A stretch of 64,000 nucleotides of DNA from Brevundimonas sp. SGAir0440 (GCF_005484585.1 NZ_CP039435.1:3038001-3102000), one strand, 5' to 3'. Positions 55,001-63,754 are shown, counted from the first letter of the stretch. The notes: generated by a model from the letters alone, not told the origin. Translations and numbers: made by a program.

Positions 55001-56103
55001 GCGATCAGCCGATCTTCCAGCGAGTCATTGGCCTGCATCTGTCCCGCCGCAGCCGCTTGGATCATCTCGCCATAGAGCCCTTCATAGGCCGTGATCATCC
55101 GGCGCACATCGCAGGCCGTCTCGGCGCGCGCGCGGCAGGCTGACCGAGACAAGCCGACCGCCCGGGCGATCGCGCGCGCCAGATCCTGCACATCGTCCGG
55201 GCGCGCCAGGGCGCCGCAGTCGGGGGTCAGGATCTCGGGTATGGCGCCCCGCGCGAAGGCGGCGACCGGCGTTCCGCACGCCAGCGCTTCGGCCACCACC
55301 AGCCCGTAGGGTTCGTCCCAGCGCGGCGTGCAGACGAAGGCGGCCGCCTGTCCGATCTCCTGCGAGAGCCTTTCGTGATCGAGGTGGCCGAGATAGGTGG
55401 TTTCGCGCGTCAACCTCGAAGCGATCTCGGCATCGAAATAGGCTTGATCCAGGATCGGGCCTGCGAACCGCAGGGCGATACCCGCCAATGCCGCCGCGTC
55501 CAGCGCCAGATGCAGACCCTTCTCGGGCACGATCCGCCCATACCAGATCAAATGCCCAGGATCGTCGTGATGCGCACGCCAGGGAAAGCGCTCCAGGTCG
55601 ATCCCGTTCAGAATGACCTGATCGATCGGCCGCACCCGGCTCCATTGCTCACGCATCGCCTCGGAAACGCCGACAAACCGCGCGAAGGGCGCGCTCGCTT
55701 CGCGGATACCGCTTTCCAGCCAGCAAAATGGCGGCGTGTGGAGCGTAGTGACCATCGGCATCGGCAAGGTCTCCGCCATCGAGACCGGCAGATAGTGCAG
55801 GCTGTTGTTGTGGATGACGTCGAACGAACTGCGACGAAGCCGGCCCATCAACGACAGATAGGCGTGATGCTCTCGGAAGAAGGCGACGTCGCCCGCCTCC
55901 GCCGTCCCGACCTTGGCGATTTCCGTCTGGTCGCAAATCGCCTCTAGGCCTAACTCGGGGTCGGAGAGGGTCGCGGCAAACAGAGTGACGTCGTGGCCGT
56001 TTAGCCGCAGTTGGCGACAGAGCAGATGGGTATGCATCTCCAGCCCGCCGGCGAAGGGTTCTGCGATCGGATATTTGAGATGTGCGATGACGCCGATGCG
56101 CAT
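54997..56103 (-). CDS. glycosyltransferase family 4 protein
   Basis: 368 residues from ATG 56103 (MRIGVIAHLKYPIAEPFAGGLEMHTH), the family-like start; 17 upstream codons are not homologous in style. GT-B retaining enzyme: YGRIVPEKGLHLALDAA, and the E-x7-E motif in PRWDEPYGLVVAEALACGTPVAAF. First gene of the glycan operon. Upstream GTTCC at 56190 lacks a good CGTT partner. Confidence 0.9.
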   Translation of the reverse strand: MRIGVIAHLKYPIAEPFAGGLEMHTHLLCRQLRLNGHDVTLFAATLSDPELGLEAICDQTEIAKVGTAEAGDVAFFREHHAYLSLMGRLRRSSFDVIHNNSLHYLPVSMAETLPMPMVTTLHTPPFCWLESGIREASAPFARFVGVSEAMREQWSRVRPIDQVILNGIDLERFPWRAHHDDPGHLIWYGRIVPEKGLHLALDAAALAGIALRFAGPILDQAYFDAEIASRLTRETTYLGHLDHERLSQEIGQAAAFVCTPRWDEPYGLVVAEALACGTPVAAFARGAIPEILTPDCGALARPDDVQDLARAIARAVGLSRSACRARAETACDVRRMITAYEGLYGEMIQAAAAGQMQANDSLEDRLIA

Positions 56104-56320
56104 CCATACCGCCGTGATCGACAACCCGACCCCCCTCGGATCGGTCCATGGCATAAAGCCTGAAGGTCAAAGCTATGCCGCGGCTATTCGTTCCTGTGTT
56201 CGATAATGGTCTCAAGCCGATCGGAGGCGTTCGGGCTTCTATGAGCCAGCAGAAACCGGCGTATTTTGTTTGGGATGACCCAATGAAAACGCGCGAGCGC
56301 TGCTGAAAGCGGTCAGCCCC

Positions 56321-56345
56321 GGAGCGATAAATTACTCGGCGCGTT
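56321..56345 (+). promoter_or_regulatory. EcfG-like promoter (one mismatch) before 56373 gene
   Basis: GGAGC (56321-56325), 16-nt spacer, CGTT (56342-56345), 27 nt before ATG 56373, the same distance as the exact site before the DUF2171 gene. Confidence 0.5.
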
Positions 56346-56372
56346 CTCTGGACTAGCTAAAAGGACCCAACC

Positions 56373-56672
56373 ATGACCAACCTTGTCGCCTCCACATTTG
56401 CAACACGTCGAGACGCCGAGCTTGTGGTCGAACGGCTCGTTCAAACCCATGGCATGGAACGAGACGCCATTCAGGTCGCCCCTGAAGGCGAGGCGAACAC
56501 GGTTGGAGACAGGCCTTCGGGCGGAGATGTCGAAGGCGACAGCCCCAGCGTCGACTCTCGGTCGGACGTGCCGGTCGCCGGGCGTGTCAAAGTCGTCGTG
56601 TCTGCAGAAACCGATGACGAGGAACAGGCGATACGCGCCGCATTCGCCGAACTCGGCGCCAAGGACGGGTGA
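56373..56672 (+). CDS. conserved hypothetical, stress-associated
   Basis: 99 residues: an alpha/beta start (VASTFATRRDAELVVERLVQTHG) then an acidic, Gly/Ser-rich linker and a second half VPVAGRVKVVVSAETDDEEQAI. It resembles small proteins found near stress genes in Sphingomonads and Methylobacteria. Likely controlled by the EcfG-like promoter just upstream. Confidence 0.65.
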   Translation: MTNLVASTFATRRDAELVVERLVQTHGMERDAIQVAPEGEANTVGDRPSGGDVEGDSPSVDSRSDVPVAGRVKVVVSAETDDEEQAIRAAFAELGAKDG

Positions 56673-56754
56673 CCCTCATGCGAGCCGGTCATCGGCTGCG
56701 TCGCGTTGATCCTATGATGAGGGCCGAAGCGTCCCGCCGCCTCTGCTCGCAAGG

Positions 56755-57519
56755 ATGACGTCCGTGGAATCGCTCATCGACGCCAAGCTTCATCGCCTCG
56801 GCGACCTCTCGAACGACGATCGCGGACGACTTGCAGGACTCCTGAATGGACGCCGTCGCGCCGCAGCCGGCGAGGCCTTGGTGGAAGAAGGCAGTCGACC
56901 CACGTTCAGTACGCTGCTGCTCTCGGGATTTGTCGGCCGAGTCTCGACCCTGGCGGACGGCGGTCGTCAGATCACAGCGATCAGCGTTCCCGGGGACTTC
57001 ATCGATCTGCATGGCTTTCTTCTGAAAACGATGGATCACAGCCTTGTAGCCTTGTCTGACGTCACCGTCGCGGTTGTCCAGCACGCCGACTTGAGGCGCG
57101 TGACGGAACACGCCCCTCGCCTTGCGCGAGCGCTTTGGCTTGAAACGCTGATAGATGCGGCCATCCACCGGCAGTGGCTGGTGGCGCTGGGACGCAGAGA
57201 CGCAGGGACAAGACTGGGCCAGTTGATCTGTGAACTCTACCTCCGTCTGGAAGCCGTAGCCCTCGCCCAAGACCACACCTTCGAATGCCCTCTGACCCAA
57301 TCGGACCTAGCGGACATGCTGGGGATGTCGAGCGTCCACGTGAACCGCTCGCTCAAGGTCCTTCGCGACACGGGCCTGGTGCGATGGCGGAATGGTCAGG
57401 TGTCGATCGACGACTGGACGGCGCTGACCGAGCGCGTCGCCTTCGACGCCTCCTATCTCGATCTGAAGCTGTCTAGGTCCTCAAGCGGCGCGCCGATCGC
57501 GAGACGGCGGACGGCCTAA
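56755..57519 (+). CDS. Crp/Fnr family transcriptional regulator
   Basis: 254 residues. Sensor domain about 20-150 (RRRAAAGEALVEEGSRPTFS, ITAISVPGDFIDLHGFLL) and winged HTH (LTQSDLADMLGMSSVHVNRSLKVLRDTGLVRW). No Fe-S cysteine set. One of three such regulators within 3.5 kb, suggesting local control of the stress genes. Confidence 0.88.
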   Translation: MTSVESLIDAKLHRLGDLSNDDRGRLAGLLNGRRRAAAGEALVEEGSRPTFSTLLLSGFVGRVSTLADGGRQITAISVPGDFIDLHGFLLKTMDHSLVALSDVTVAVVQHADLRRVTEHAPRLARALWLETLIDAAIHRQWLVALGRRDAGTRLGQLICELYLRLEAVALAQDHTFECPLTQSDLADMLGMSSVHVNRSLKVLRDTGLVRWRNGQVSIDDWTALTERVAFDASYLDLKLSRSSSGAPIARRRTA

Positions 57520-57577
57520 ATCTATCCGAAGCTCATTAGCGCGCGGCCGCTGCGCCTCCATCTCCGCGCCTGCGGCG

Positions 57578-58336
57578 TCAGACGCTCGTGATCCGGTTGG
57601 GACCGGACACATAGCGCCTGACGGGCAGCCCAGCGATACGGCGAAGCCGATCAACATCGAGCAGGGAAATCGTCTGGTCGGACCGTTTGATCAGATTCAG
57701 GCGATCCATCTCGCGAAGGGTTCTGTTCACATGCACCGGCGTGATCCCGATCAGGTCGCCGAGATCGCGCTGGGTCAAAGGCATATGGAACATGCCGCCC
57801 GGCGCATCGCCGCGTTCGGACAATCGATCGAACAGATTGGTCAGCGTGGCGGCGATGCGAACGTGAGCGGGCGCCTGACCAACCACGGCCAGACTTTCCA
57901 TCAACGCGACACGCTCTTTCTGCGCGCTCAGAAAGAGTGAAAGCGCAATCCGCGGATAGGCCTCAAATGTCGCTATCAGCCTGGACCTCGATATCGCGTG
58001 CACAGCGATGGGCGTCATGGCGGTCAGGCAGTCGACCGTTGTCGTCAGGCACAGGCTCGGCGCTCCCAGGAGATCGCCCGGAAGATGGACCTTCACAATC
58101 TGCTGCTTGCCCGATGCAAGCGCGATGGACGACGCGACCCAGCCCTGGGTCAGCAGATAGAGATGCGAAGGTTCAGCCGCCTCATGACGCAACACATGGT
58201 GGCGAGGCCAATGCTGGACCGGCTCGAGAAGCCCGGCCAGCGCTGCACGCTCGCGAGATGACAGAGTGACGAATTCCCCCAACCGCCCCGGCGCATCGGA
58301 TTGCGAATCGTTTGGGGGCGGCAGGTCCTCATCCAT
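57578..58336 (-). CDS. Crp/Fnr family transcriptional regulator
   Basis: 252 residues. Acidic Pro-rich N-terminus, cNMP-like fold (HVLRHEAAEPSHLYLLTQGWVASS, VKVHLPGDLLGAPSLCL) and HTH (LTQRDLGDLIGITPVHVNRTLREMDRLNLIKR). It has an FNR/FixK-like box at 58370 with a 12-bp core, 34 nt before the ATG, the same core and distance as the regulator at 60278. Confidence 0.88.
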   Translation of the reverse strand: MDEDLPPPNDSQSDAPGRLGEFVTLSSRERAALAGLLEPVQHWPRHHVLRHEAAEPSHLYLLTQGWVASSIALASGKQQIVKVHLPGDLLGAPSLCLTTTVDCLTAMTPIAVHAISRSRLIATFEAYPRIALSLFLSAQKERVALMESLAVVGQAPAHVRIAATLTNLFDRLSERGDAPGGMFHMPLTQRDLGDLIGITPVHVNRTLREMDRLNLIKRSDQTISLLDVDRLRRIAGLPVRRYVSGPNRITSV

Positions 58337-58369
58337 GCCCCGCGTTCCCCCAAACCCGGCATGCCTGCA

Positions 58370-58383
58370 CTAACCCATGTAAA
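58370..58383. promoter_or_regulatory. FNR/FixK-like box, copy 1
   Basis: CTAAC-CCAT-GTAAA, similar to the TTGAC-N4-GTCAA type bound by Crp/Fnr proteins. Its 12-bp core TAACCCATGTAA recurs inverted at 60313-60324; both cores end 34 nt before a Crp/Fnr start codon. Confidence 0.4.
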
Positions 58384-58415
58384 GGGCTGTCCGACGCGCC
58401 TTCGGGGGTACTCTC

Positions 58416-58434
58416 GACAGGCTAGAAGCCTGTC
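58416..58434. promoter_or_regulatory. 8-bp perfect inverted repeat in intergenic region
   Basis: GACAGGCT-AGA-AGCCTGTC between the Crp/Fnr gene (minus) and the 61-residue gene (plus). Could be an operator or a small hairpin; no T-tract follows. Confidence 0.45.
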
Positions 58435-58504
58435 CAAAATCGGACCTATGAAACTCAGCGGACGCACCAGGATTGGTTGTCTTTTGATCCGGCGAGAAGG
58501 CGAC

Positions 58505-58690
58505 ATGACCCGACATACGCCACACAGGGACAAGATTGATCATACGCGCGGCTTGGCGCAGGGCGGTCTAGGTGGTCCAGAGGACGAAATACTCGACGCG
58601 GGCCAGGAGGAAGTCTTCTCCCGCACCGAAGTCGAACGGGGCGAGAGCGAACACTACCGGGGCGAAGAGACGCCGGAGCACAGGCCGTGA
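58505..58690 (+). CDS. small charged hypothetical protein
   Basis: 61 residues from ATG 58505, with GAGAAGG upstream: MTRHTPHRDKIDHTRGLAQG and an acidic second half (EDEILDAGQEEVFSRTEVERGE). Probably disordered. Its stop overlaps the next GTG start by 4 nt (GTGA), supporting expression as an operon leader gene. Confidence 0.55.
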   Translation: MTRHTPHRDKIDHTRGLAQGGLGGPEDEILDAGQEEVFSRTEVERGESEHYRGEETPEHRP

Positions 58691-59292
58691 CACGCGGCCT
58701 GAAGACGCGCATTCCGGAAACAGCGGCGCACCTTTGCATCGACATGCAGCGCATGTTCGTGGAAGGGACCGAGTGGCATACGCCGTGGGCAGCCAAAACG
58801 CTTCCGGCCATCGAGACGCTATGCGCTGCAAGGCCTGAAAAGCTGTGGCTCACCCGATTCATCCCCGCCGCAACGCCCGATGAGGCGGAAGGCACCTGGC
58901 GCGACTATTGGCGGCGTTGGTCGACCATGACGAAGAACGCTCTTGATCCGGCGATGTTGGATCTGGCGCTTCCGCTTCAGCGGTTCGCGCCGCCCGCCCA
59001 GATCATCGACAAGACGGTCTATTCCGCCTGGTCAGGCACACGCCTCCACAAGGCGTTCAAAGATCAGGGTGTTGATACGCTCGTCGTAACGGGGGCAGAA
59101 ACTGACGTTTGCGTTCTCTCGACCGTGCTCGGAGCCATCGATCTGGGCTATCGCATCGTGGTGGTCAGCGACGGGGTCTGCAGTTCGGCTGATCAGCCTC
59201 ACGATCACCTTTTGGCGCTCTACAGCGACCGCTTCAGTCTCCAGGTCGAAACTGCCGAATGCCGAGAGGTGCTGGAGGCCTGGGTGGCATGA
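58687..59292 (+). CDS. isochorismatase-like cysteine hydrolase
   Basis: 201 residues from GTG 58687. Catalytic triad visible: Asp19 (CIDMQRMF), Lys109 (IDKTVYSAW) and Cys142 (TGAETDVCVLS). Nicotinamidase/isochorismatase superfamily; the exact amide or ether substrate is unknown. Coupled at both ends by 4-nt overlaps. Confidence 0.88.
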   Translation: MTRGLKTRIPETAAHLCIDMQRMFVEGTEWHTPWAAKTLPAIETLCAARPEKLWLTRFIPAATPDEAEGTWRDYWRRWSTMTKNALDPAMLDLALPLQRFAPPAQIIDKTVYSAWSGTRLHKAFKDQGVDTLVVTGAETDVCVLSTVLGAIDLGYRIVVVSDGVCSSADQPHDHLLALYSDRFSLQVETAECREVLEAWVA

Positions 59293-59555
59293 CCGTCCAT
59301 CCTCCCGTTCTGCGCTATCAGATCCGCTACCGTGATGGCGGAGAGCCTGAGACCCTGATCTCAAACGACATGGCTGACGCCATGGCCCAGGCGTCTCAGC
59401 GCGCAAAAGCGGTGGGTCAGGCTGTCGCCCTGTGGTGCGATGGTCGGTGGATCGCCGACGTCGATTCAGCCCCGTCGCTCCTCTCGCCCGACTTGATCGC
59501 AAAGCTCGTCCATGCCGGCATCTATGTATTCGGCGCACCGGTCCGAGACCGGTGA
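59289..59555 (+). CDS. small hypothetical protein
   Basis: 88 residues from ATG 59289, overlapping the hydrolase stop. Begins MTVHPPVLRYQIRYRDGGEP; the middle AQASQRAKAVGQAVALWCDGRWIADV looks like a compact alpha/beta unit. No family recognised. Convergent with the next regulator. Confidence 0.6.
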   Translation: MTVHPPVLRYQIRYRDGGEPETLISNDMADAMAQASQRAKAVGQAVALWCDGRWIADVDSAPSLLSPDLIAKLVHAGIYVFGAPVRDR

Positions 59556-59564
59556 CGAGCTGAT

Positions 59565-60278
59565 CTAGGCCGCCTCGGCCGCGATGGCTTCGGCGAACGC
59601 TGGAGACTGCGGACGATAGTGACAGCAGGCCACGCTCGCGAGAACGGCCTCATCCTTCAAAAGGATTCGTCCCCGCACGGTGCGTAGGGCGCCGGCGGCG
59701 CGAAGGCTCTGACACGCCTGATTGATGCTGGATCGGCGCAGGCTCAGCAACGCTCCGATATTTGATTGTGACAGAGCGATCTCAAAGCCACCGGTAGCGC
59801 GATGAATATCCAGAAGAAAGCTGGCGACGCGAGAGATCGACCCATGCGACATGGCGCACCTCAAACGCGTCTCCATCGCCCTCAATCGCTTGACGCCGCC
59901 TGAAAGCAGAAATTGAACGCCTTCCTCACCCGCTTCCCGGCAGAAAGCCGCAACGGGCGCCCGGTACACCAAGCCGTTCGACAGCCAAAGCCCTGGGCTT
60001 CCCCCTGCGATGTCGATCAGATCGCCCGCCGCAGCGACGCCACAATGGGTTCCTCGTTTCCCGTCATCAAGAAGAAGACAACCGTCGAGAACGACAGCGA
60101 TCTCGCCATCCGGACGATAGGGTCCGCCCGACACGACGGGAATGATCTCTCCCAGGCGTAGCGCGCGACTGCGACTTTCGAAGGAGAGCGGATCAAACGC
60201 CCGCCACAACGAAAGAATTTCCTCGCGCGGCTCTAGACATGGCGAGGTCTCGCCGGACGGTGTCGCAGGATCGAGCAT
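59565..60278 (-). CDS. Crp/Fnr family transcriptional regulator
   Basis: 237 residues. Degenerate cNMP fold (FESRSRALRLGEIIPVVSGG) and HTH (LSQSNIGALLSLRRSSINQACQSLRAAGALRT), with a tail containing ACCHY as in the regulator at 20325. No Fnr-type cluster. An FNR/FixK-like box lies upstream at 60312-60325, its 12-bp core 34 nt before the ATG. Confidence 0.85.
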   Translation of the reverse strand: MLDPATPSGETSPCLEPREEILSLWRAFDPLSFESRSRALRLGEIIPVVSGGPYRPDGEIAVVLDGCLLLDDGKRGTHCGVAAAGDLIDIAGGSPGLWLSNGLVYRAPVAAFCREAGEEGVQFLLSGGVKRLRAMETRLRCAMSHGSISRVASFLLDIHRATGGFEIALSQSNIGALLSLRRSSINQACQSLRAAGALRTVRGRILLKDEAVLASVACCHYRPQSPAFAEAIAAEAA

Positions 60279-60311
60279 AGGCGCATCCTGCGACTTTCCG
60301 GGCGTCGCGCA

Positions 60312-60325
60312 CTTACATGGGTTAA
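60312..60325. promoter_or_regulatory. FNR/FixK-like box, copy 2
   Basis: CTTAC-ATGG-GTTAA on the plus strand, the inverse of the core at 58371-58382. It overlaps the manganese catalase stop codon and its core sits 34 nt before the Crp/Fnr start at 60278. Confidence 0.4.
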
Positions 60326-61236
60326 CTGACGCCTTCGTCTTCGATCAGTTCGGTCGTGGTCCCTGCCCCAGGTCCCGCCCCTAGATCAGCCCCGGTCACA
60401 GGATTGCCGTCGAGGTCAGAGGCTGTTCGGGCCGCGAAGGCCTGGACAGCGGCGGCGTCCCGTTCGCCCAGTGAGACGCTGGCGGAGCCGTCGCCGCCGT
60501 CCACGGCGCCCTGCTGTTCACGGTCGTTGATGAACTCCCATTGCTCCCCCTCATTCCAAGGTCCGCGGACATCGCCCTCCCCTTGGGACATGTCGTAGTA
60601 TTTGTCAGCGAAGGAAGGCAGGCCGACCAGCTTGCCTGCCGGGAAGTTCGGCTCCATGGCGTAGAGGGCCTTCTCGAAGGACTTCTGATGCGCCACTTCG
60701 CGCGTCATCAGGAAGTTCAACGCGTCCTTCACGCCGGGATCGTCCGTGCAGTTGATCAGACGTTCATAGACGATCTTGGCCCGGGACTCGGCGGCGATGT
60801 TGGAGCGTAGGTCGCAAGCGGGATCGCCGATCGAGTCGATGTAGGCGGCGGTCCACGGGACACCGGCGGAATTGATCAGGGCCGGCGCGCCGCCATAGAG
60901 AATGGAGGTCGTATGGCTCTCACCACCGCTGTTCAGCGAGGCGTAGAGATCGGCCTCCTCCATCGCGGCTTCAGCCATCTGGCCTTTCACGCCCCGGTTC
61001 AGCATGGACACGATCGAGCCGATGACCTCGAGGTGGCTTAACTCTTCCGTGGCGATGTCGAGCAGCATGTCTTTGCGGCCCGGATCTTCATCCGCCAAAG
61101 CCTGTGTGAAGTAGCGCATGGCGGCGGCGAGCTCGCCCTGCGGCCCTCCGAATTGCTCAAGCATTAGGGTGGCGAGACCCGGGTTTGGTTCGGATACCCT
61201 GACCGTATACATCAGGCGCTTGTTGTGCATGAACAT
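60322..61236 (-). CDS. manganese catalase
   Basis: 304 residues, non-haem dimanganese catalase. Metal-ligand helices are visible as GPQGELAAAMRYFTQAL, ATEELSHLEVIGSIV, NIAAESRAKIVYERL and TREVAHQKSFEKAL, giving the expected Glu and His ligands. The C-terminal tail is Gly/Asp-rich. Detoxifies hydrogen peroxide in the cytoplasm. Divergent from the hemerythrin gene; an EcfG-like promoter lies upstream. Confidence 0.94.
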   Translation of the reverse strand: MFMHNKRLMYTVRVSEPNPGLATLMLEQFGGPQGELAAAMRYFTQALADEDPGRKDMLLDIATEELSHLEVIGSIVSMLNRGVKGQMAEAAMEEADLYASLNSGGESHTTSILYGGAPALINSAGVPWTAAYIDSIGDPACDLRSNIAAESRAKIVYERLINCTDDPGVKDALNFLMTREVAHQKSFEKALYAMEPNFPAGKLVGLPSFADKYYDMSQGEGDVRGPWNEGEQWEFINDREQQGAVDGGDGSASVSLGERDAAAVQAFAARTASDLDGNPVTGADLGAGPGAGTTTELIEDEGVS

Positions 61237-61265
61237 GGTTGGCTCCTTGGGGTTGAAGCCGAGCT

Positions 61266-61291
61266 AACCGGGCCATTCCGAGTGCTGTTCC
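61266..61291 (-). promoter_or_regulatory. EcfG-like promoter before manganese catalase
   Basis: Minus strand GGAAC (61291-61287), 17-nt spacer, GGTT (61269-61266; consensus CGTT), about 29 nt before the ATG at 61236. Confidence 0.5.
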
Positions 61292-61292
61292 G

Positions 61293-61312
61293 AAGGTCGG
61301 CTTTCCGACCTT
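61293..61312. promoter_or_regulatory. perfect 8-bp inverted repeat in divergent promoter region
   Basis: AAGGTCGG-CTTT-CCGACCTT, just upstream of the catalase promoter and between the two divergent stress genes. Possible operator for one of the nearby regulators. Confidence 0.45.
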
Positions 61313-61415
61313 GAAACGTTTTACTTTCGAGCGCGGCCATCGGTTGTGCCCGCTATTGGACAGTCGGAACGGACAACTCCGAGCGGCTCTTGAACCTTCT
61401 TTCACGGGAGGTTTG

Positions 61416-61952
61416 ATGTCCCTCATCGACAAGGCGCTCGCCGCCGTCACCCCGCAGCCTGACGATCAGACGCGCAAGGCGGCGACGGAAAAGGCCCGCG
61501 CCGCATCTCAGACTGGAGACTGGCTTTCGCTGGTGCTCGATCATCACGACGCCATCCGCGCCGCCTTCGCCTGCGGCCGAACGGCCAAGACCGCTGTCGA
61601 AAGAAACACCGCTCGCGATGCCCTCGCCGTCGTGCTGAACGGCCATGCGCTGGCCGAGGAGCTGGTCCTCTATCCCGCCCTTGGTCAGGCCGGAGAAAAG
61701 ATGCACGCGGCCCACGCCTATCTCGAGCAGACGACCACAAAGGCTCAGATGGCGGAGCTTGAAAACATCGCGCCCTCGAAGCCCGCCTGGCTGGAAAAAT
61801 GGGCCCACATCGAAGGCGCCGTTCTCACCCATATGTTCGAAGAAGAGAGCGATTGGTTCCTGACCCTGAAGGTTAAGGGTCACCACCAGGTCCGTCTGGC
61901 CTCGCGTTACGCCGAAGAGTTCGAACGCTACGCTGGCGCCCCCCAGTCCTGA
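61416..61952 (+). CDS. hemerythrin-like domain protein
   Basis: 178 residues from ATG 61416, with CGGGAGG upstream. Four-helix bundle with di-iron ligands: LVLDHHDAIRAAF, NGHALAEELVLYPAL, HAAHAYLEQ, and EGAVLTHMFEEESDWF. Such proteins bind oxygen or handle reactive oxygen/nitrogen species. Its place beside manganese catalase supports an oxidative-stress role (inference). Confidence 0.88.
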   Translation: MSLIDKALAAVTPQPDDQTRKAATEKARAASQTGDWLSLVLDHHDAIRAAFACGRTAKTAVERNTARDALAVVLNGHALAEELVLYPALGQAGEKMHAAHAYLEQTTTKAQMAELENIAPSKPAWLEKWAHIEGAVLTHMFEEESDWFLTLKVKGHHQVRLASRYAEEFERYAGAPQS

Positions 61953-61994
61953 GCCGCCTGATCCCGACCGTCCAACATCAAGGAGGCATCAACG

Positions 61995-62558
61995 ATGTCC
62001 GCCCCCCTTTCGACAGACGCCGACGTCCAGTCACCAGCATTCCACGACGACTATGTGGAAGGCGCCTACGACTCCACCAGCATCCAGGCCGTCATGATCA
62101 ACCAGCCTCGTCAACGGCTTTATGACTACTGGCGCGACTTCCGAAACCTGCCCAGTTTCATGGAGAATGTGAGGTCGGTGGATCTTCTGGACGACCTCCG
62201 ATCAAGTTGGAGCGTTGCAGGTCCGGCCGGTGCGGAGATCGAGCTTGTCAGCGAGATCACCGAAGATCGTCCCGGCGAATACATCGCCTGGCGGTCGACC
62301 GAGGACAGCGATGTCGATCACGAGGGCTGGATCGCGTTTCGCGACAACGCCTTCGGCCGCGGAACCGAGGTGCGTGTCCTGATCAGCTACGACCCGCCGG
62401 CGGGCGCCGTCGGCAAACTGGTCGCCAAGGTGATGCAGCGCGAGCCCCGGGTCCAGGCCCGGCGCGAGCTGCGACGTTTCAAACAGCTGATGGAAACGGG
62501 CGAAATCTCGACGTCCAAAGCTCCCGACGCGGCGCCGCGCGCCGACCGTCATTTCTGA
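61995..62558 (+). CDS. SRPBCC family (cyclase/dehydrase-like) protein
   Basis: 187 residues. START-like helix-grip fold: [35 protein letters not shown], then [21 protein letters not shown] and [22 protein letters not shown]. Typically a lipid or hydrophobic-ligand-binding coenzyme-Q-cyclase-like domain. GGAGG precedes the ATG; 42 nt after the hemerythrin gene and 17 nt before the dehydrogenase gene, so likely one transcript. Confidence 0.87.
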   Translation: MSAPLSTDADVQSPAFHDDYVEGAYDSTSIQAVMINQPRQRLYDYWRDFRNLPSFMENVRSVDLLDDLRSSWSVAGPAGAEIELVSEITEDRPGEYIAWRSTEDSDVDHEGWIAFRDNAFGRGTEVRVLISYDPPAGAVGKLVAKVMQREPRVQARRELRRFKQLMETGEISTSKAPDAAPRADRHF

Positions 62559-62575
62559 TCCCGGAAGGAATTCCC

Positions 62576-63754
62576 ATGCGCGCCCTGACTTGGCACGGCA
62601 AACACAATGTTCAGGTGGACACGGTCCCCGATCCCCAGATCGTCAATCCCCGCGATGCGATCATCAAGATTACGGCGACCGCCATCTGCGGATCGGACCT
62701 GCACCTCTACGATAGCGTGATCCCCGGCATGTCCAATGGCGACATCCTCGGCCACGAGTTCATGGGCGAGGTCGTCGAGATCGGCCGTGGCAACACGAGC
62801 CTTCAGGTCGGCCAAAAGGTCGTCGTCCCCTTCGTGATCGCCTGCGGCTCCTGCTTCCATTGCGGCAAGCAGCAGTTCTCGGCCTGCGACAACTCCAATC
62901 CCGCCGACAAGTCCGACGCATCCGAGATCGCCTACGGTTACCCGGCTGCCGGGCTGTTCGGCTATTCGCATCTGACCGGCGGCTATGCGGGCGGCCAGGC
63001 GGAATATGTCCGCGTCCCCTATTCCGACGTCGGCCCGATCGTGGTGCCGGACGGGATTGAGGATGAGCGGGTCCTGTTCCTGTCGGACATCTTCCCCACG
63101 GGTTGGATGGCGGCCGAAAACGCGGAGATCGAGCCCGGCGACACGGTGGCGATCTGGGGCTGCGGGCCCGTCGGTCTGTTCGCCATCAAGAGCGCCAGAT
63201 TGATGGGCGCCGGCCGCATCATCGCCATCGATCATCATCCACGCCGACTGGAGCTCGCCAAGGCGAATGGCGCGGAAGTCCTCAACTATCATGAGGTCAA
63301 GGTTCGCGAAGCCCTGATGGAGATGACCGCCGGCATCGGGCCGGATGCCTGCATCGACGCCGTCGGCATGGAGGCGCATGGATTTTCGCCCGACAACATC
63401 ATCGATGCGGTGAAGCAAGAAACGAAGCTGGGAACGGATCGCCAACATGTCCTGCGCGAGACGATCATGGCGTGTCGCAAGGGAGGACGCGTTTCAATCC
63501 CCGGCGTGTATGGCGGGATTGGCGACAAGCTGCCGATCGGCGCCCTCATGCAGAAGGGTCTGACGATCAAGACCGGCCAGACCCATGTGCAGAAATACCT
63601 GCCGCAGCTCCTTGAGCTGGTCATGGACGGCAAGATCGACACGACGGATCTGATCAGCCATCGCCTGCCGCTTGAGCAGGCGCCAGAGGCTTACAAGAAC
63701 TTCCACGACAATCCGAACGAATGGACGAAGGTGGTGCTGAAGCCGCACGGCTGA
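62576..63754 (+). CDS. zinc-dependent alcohol dehydrogenase (formaldehyde-dehydrogenase-like)
   Basis: 392 residues from ATG 62576, with GGAAGGA upstream. MDR superfamily: catalytic zinc region [11 protein letters not shown] and [12 protein letters not shown], structural-zinc cysteines in [15 protein letters not shown], Rossmann [17 protein letters not shown]. Close to glutathione-independent formaldehyde dehydrogenases and threonine-dehydrogenase-like enzymes by length. NAD(P)-dependent oxidation of an alcohol or aldehyde; the exact substrate is uncertain. Confidence 0.9.
   Translation: MRALTWHGKHNVQVDTVPDPQIVNPRDAIIKITATAICGSDLHLYDSVIPGMSNGDILGHEFMGEVVEIGRGNTSLQVGQKVVVPFVIACGSCFHCGKQQFSACDNSNPADKSDASEIAYGYPAAGLFGYSHLTGGYAGGQAEYVRVPYSDVGPIVVPDGIEDERVLFLSDIFPTGWMAAENAEIEPGDTVAIWGCGPVGLFAIKSARLMGAGRIIAIDHHPRRLELAKANGAEVLNYHEVKVREALMEMTAGIGPDACIDAVGMEAHGFSPDNIIDAVKQETKLGTDRQHVLRETIMACRKGGRVSIPGVYGGIGDKLPIGALMQKGLTIKTGQTHVQKYLPQLLELVMDGKIDTTDLISHRLPLEQAPEAYKNFHDNPNEWTKVVLKPHG

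Noticed and set aside
56166..56194. GTTCC on the plus strand as an EcfG site for the glycan operon
   Set aside because: At 16-17 nt spacing the -10 reads GCTT or CTTT, a poor match to CGTT.
61366..61391. GGAAC upstream of the hemerythrin gene
   Set aside because: No CGTT-like element at 16-17 nt distance.
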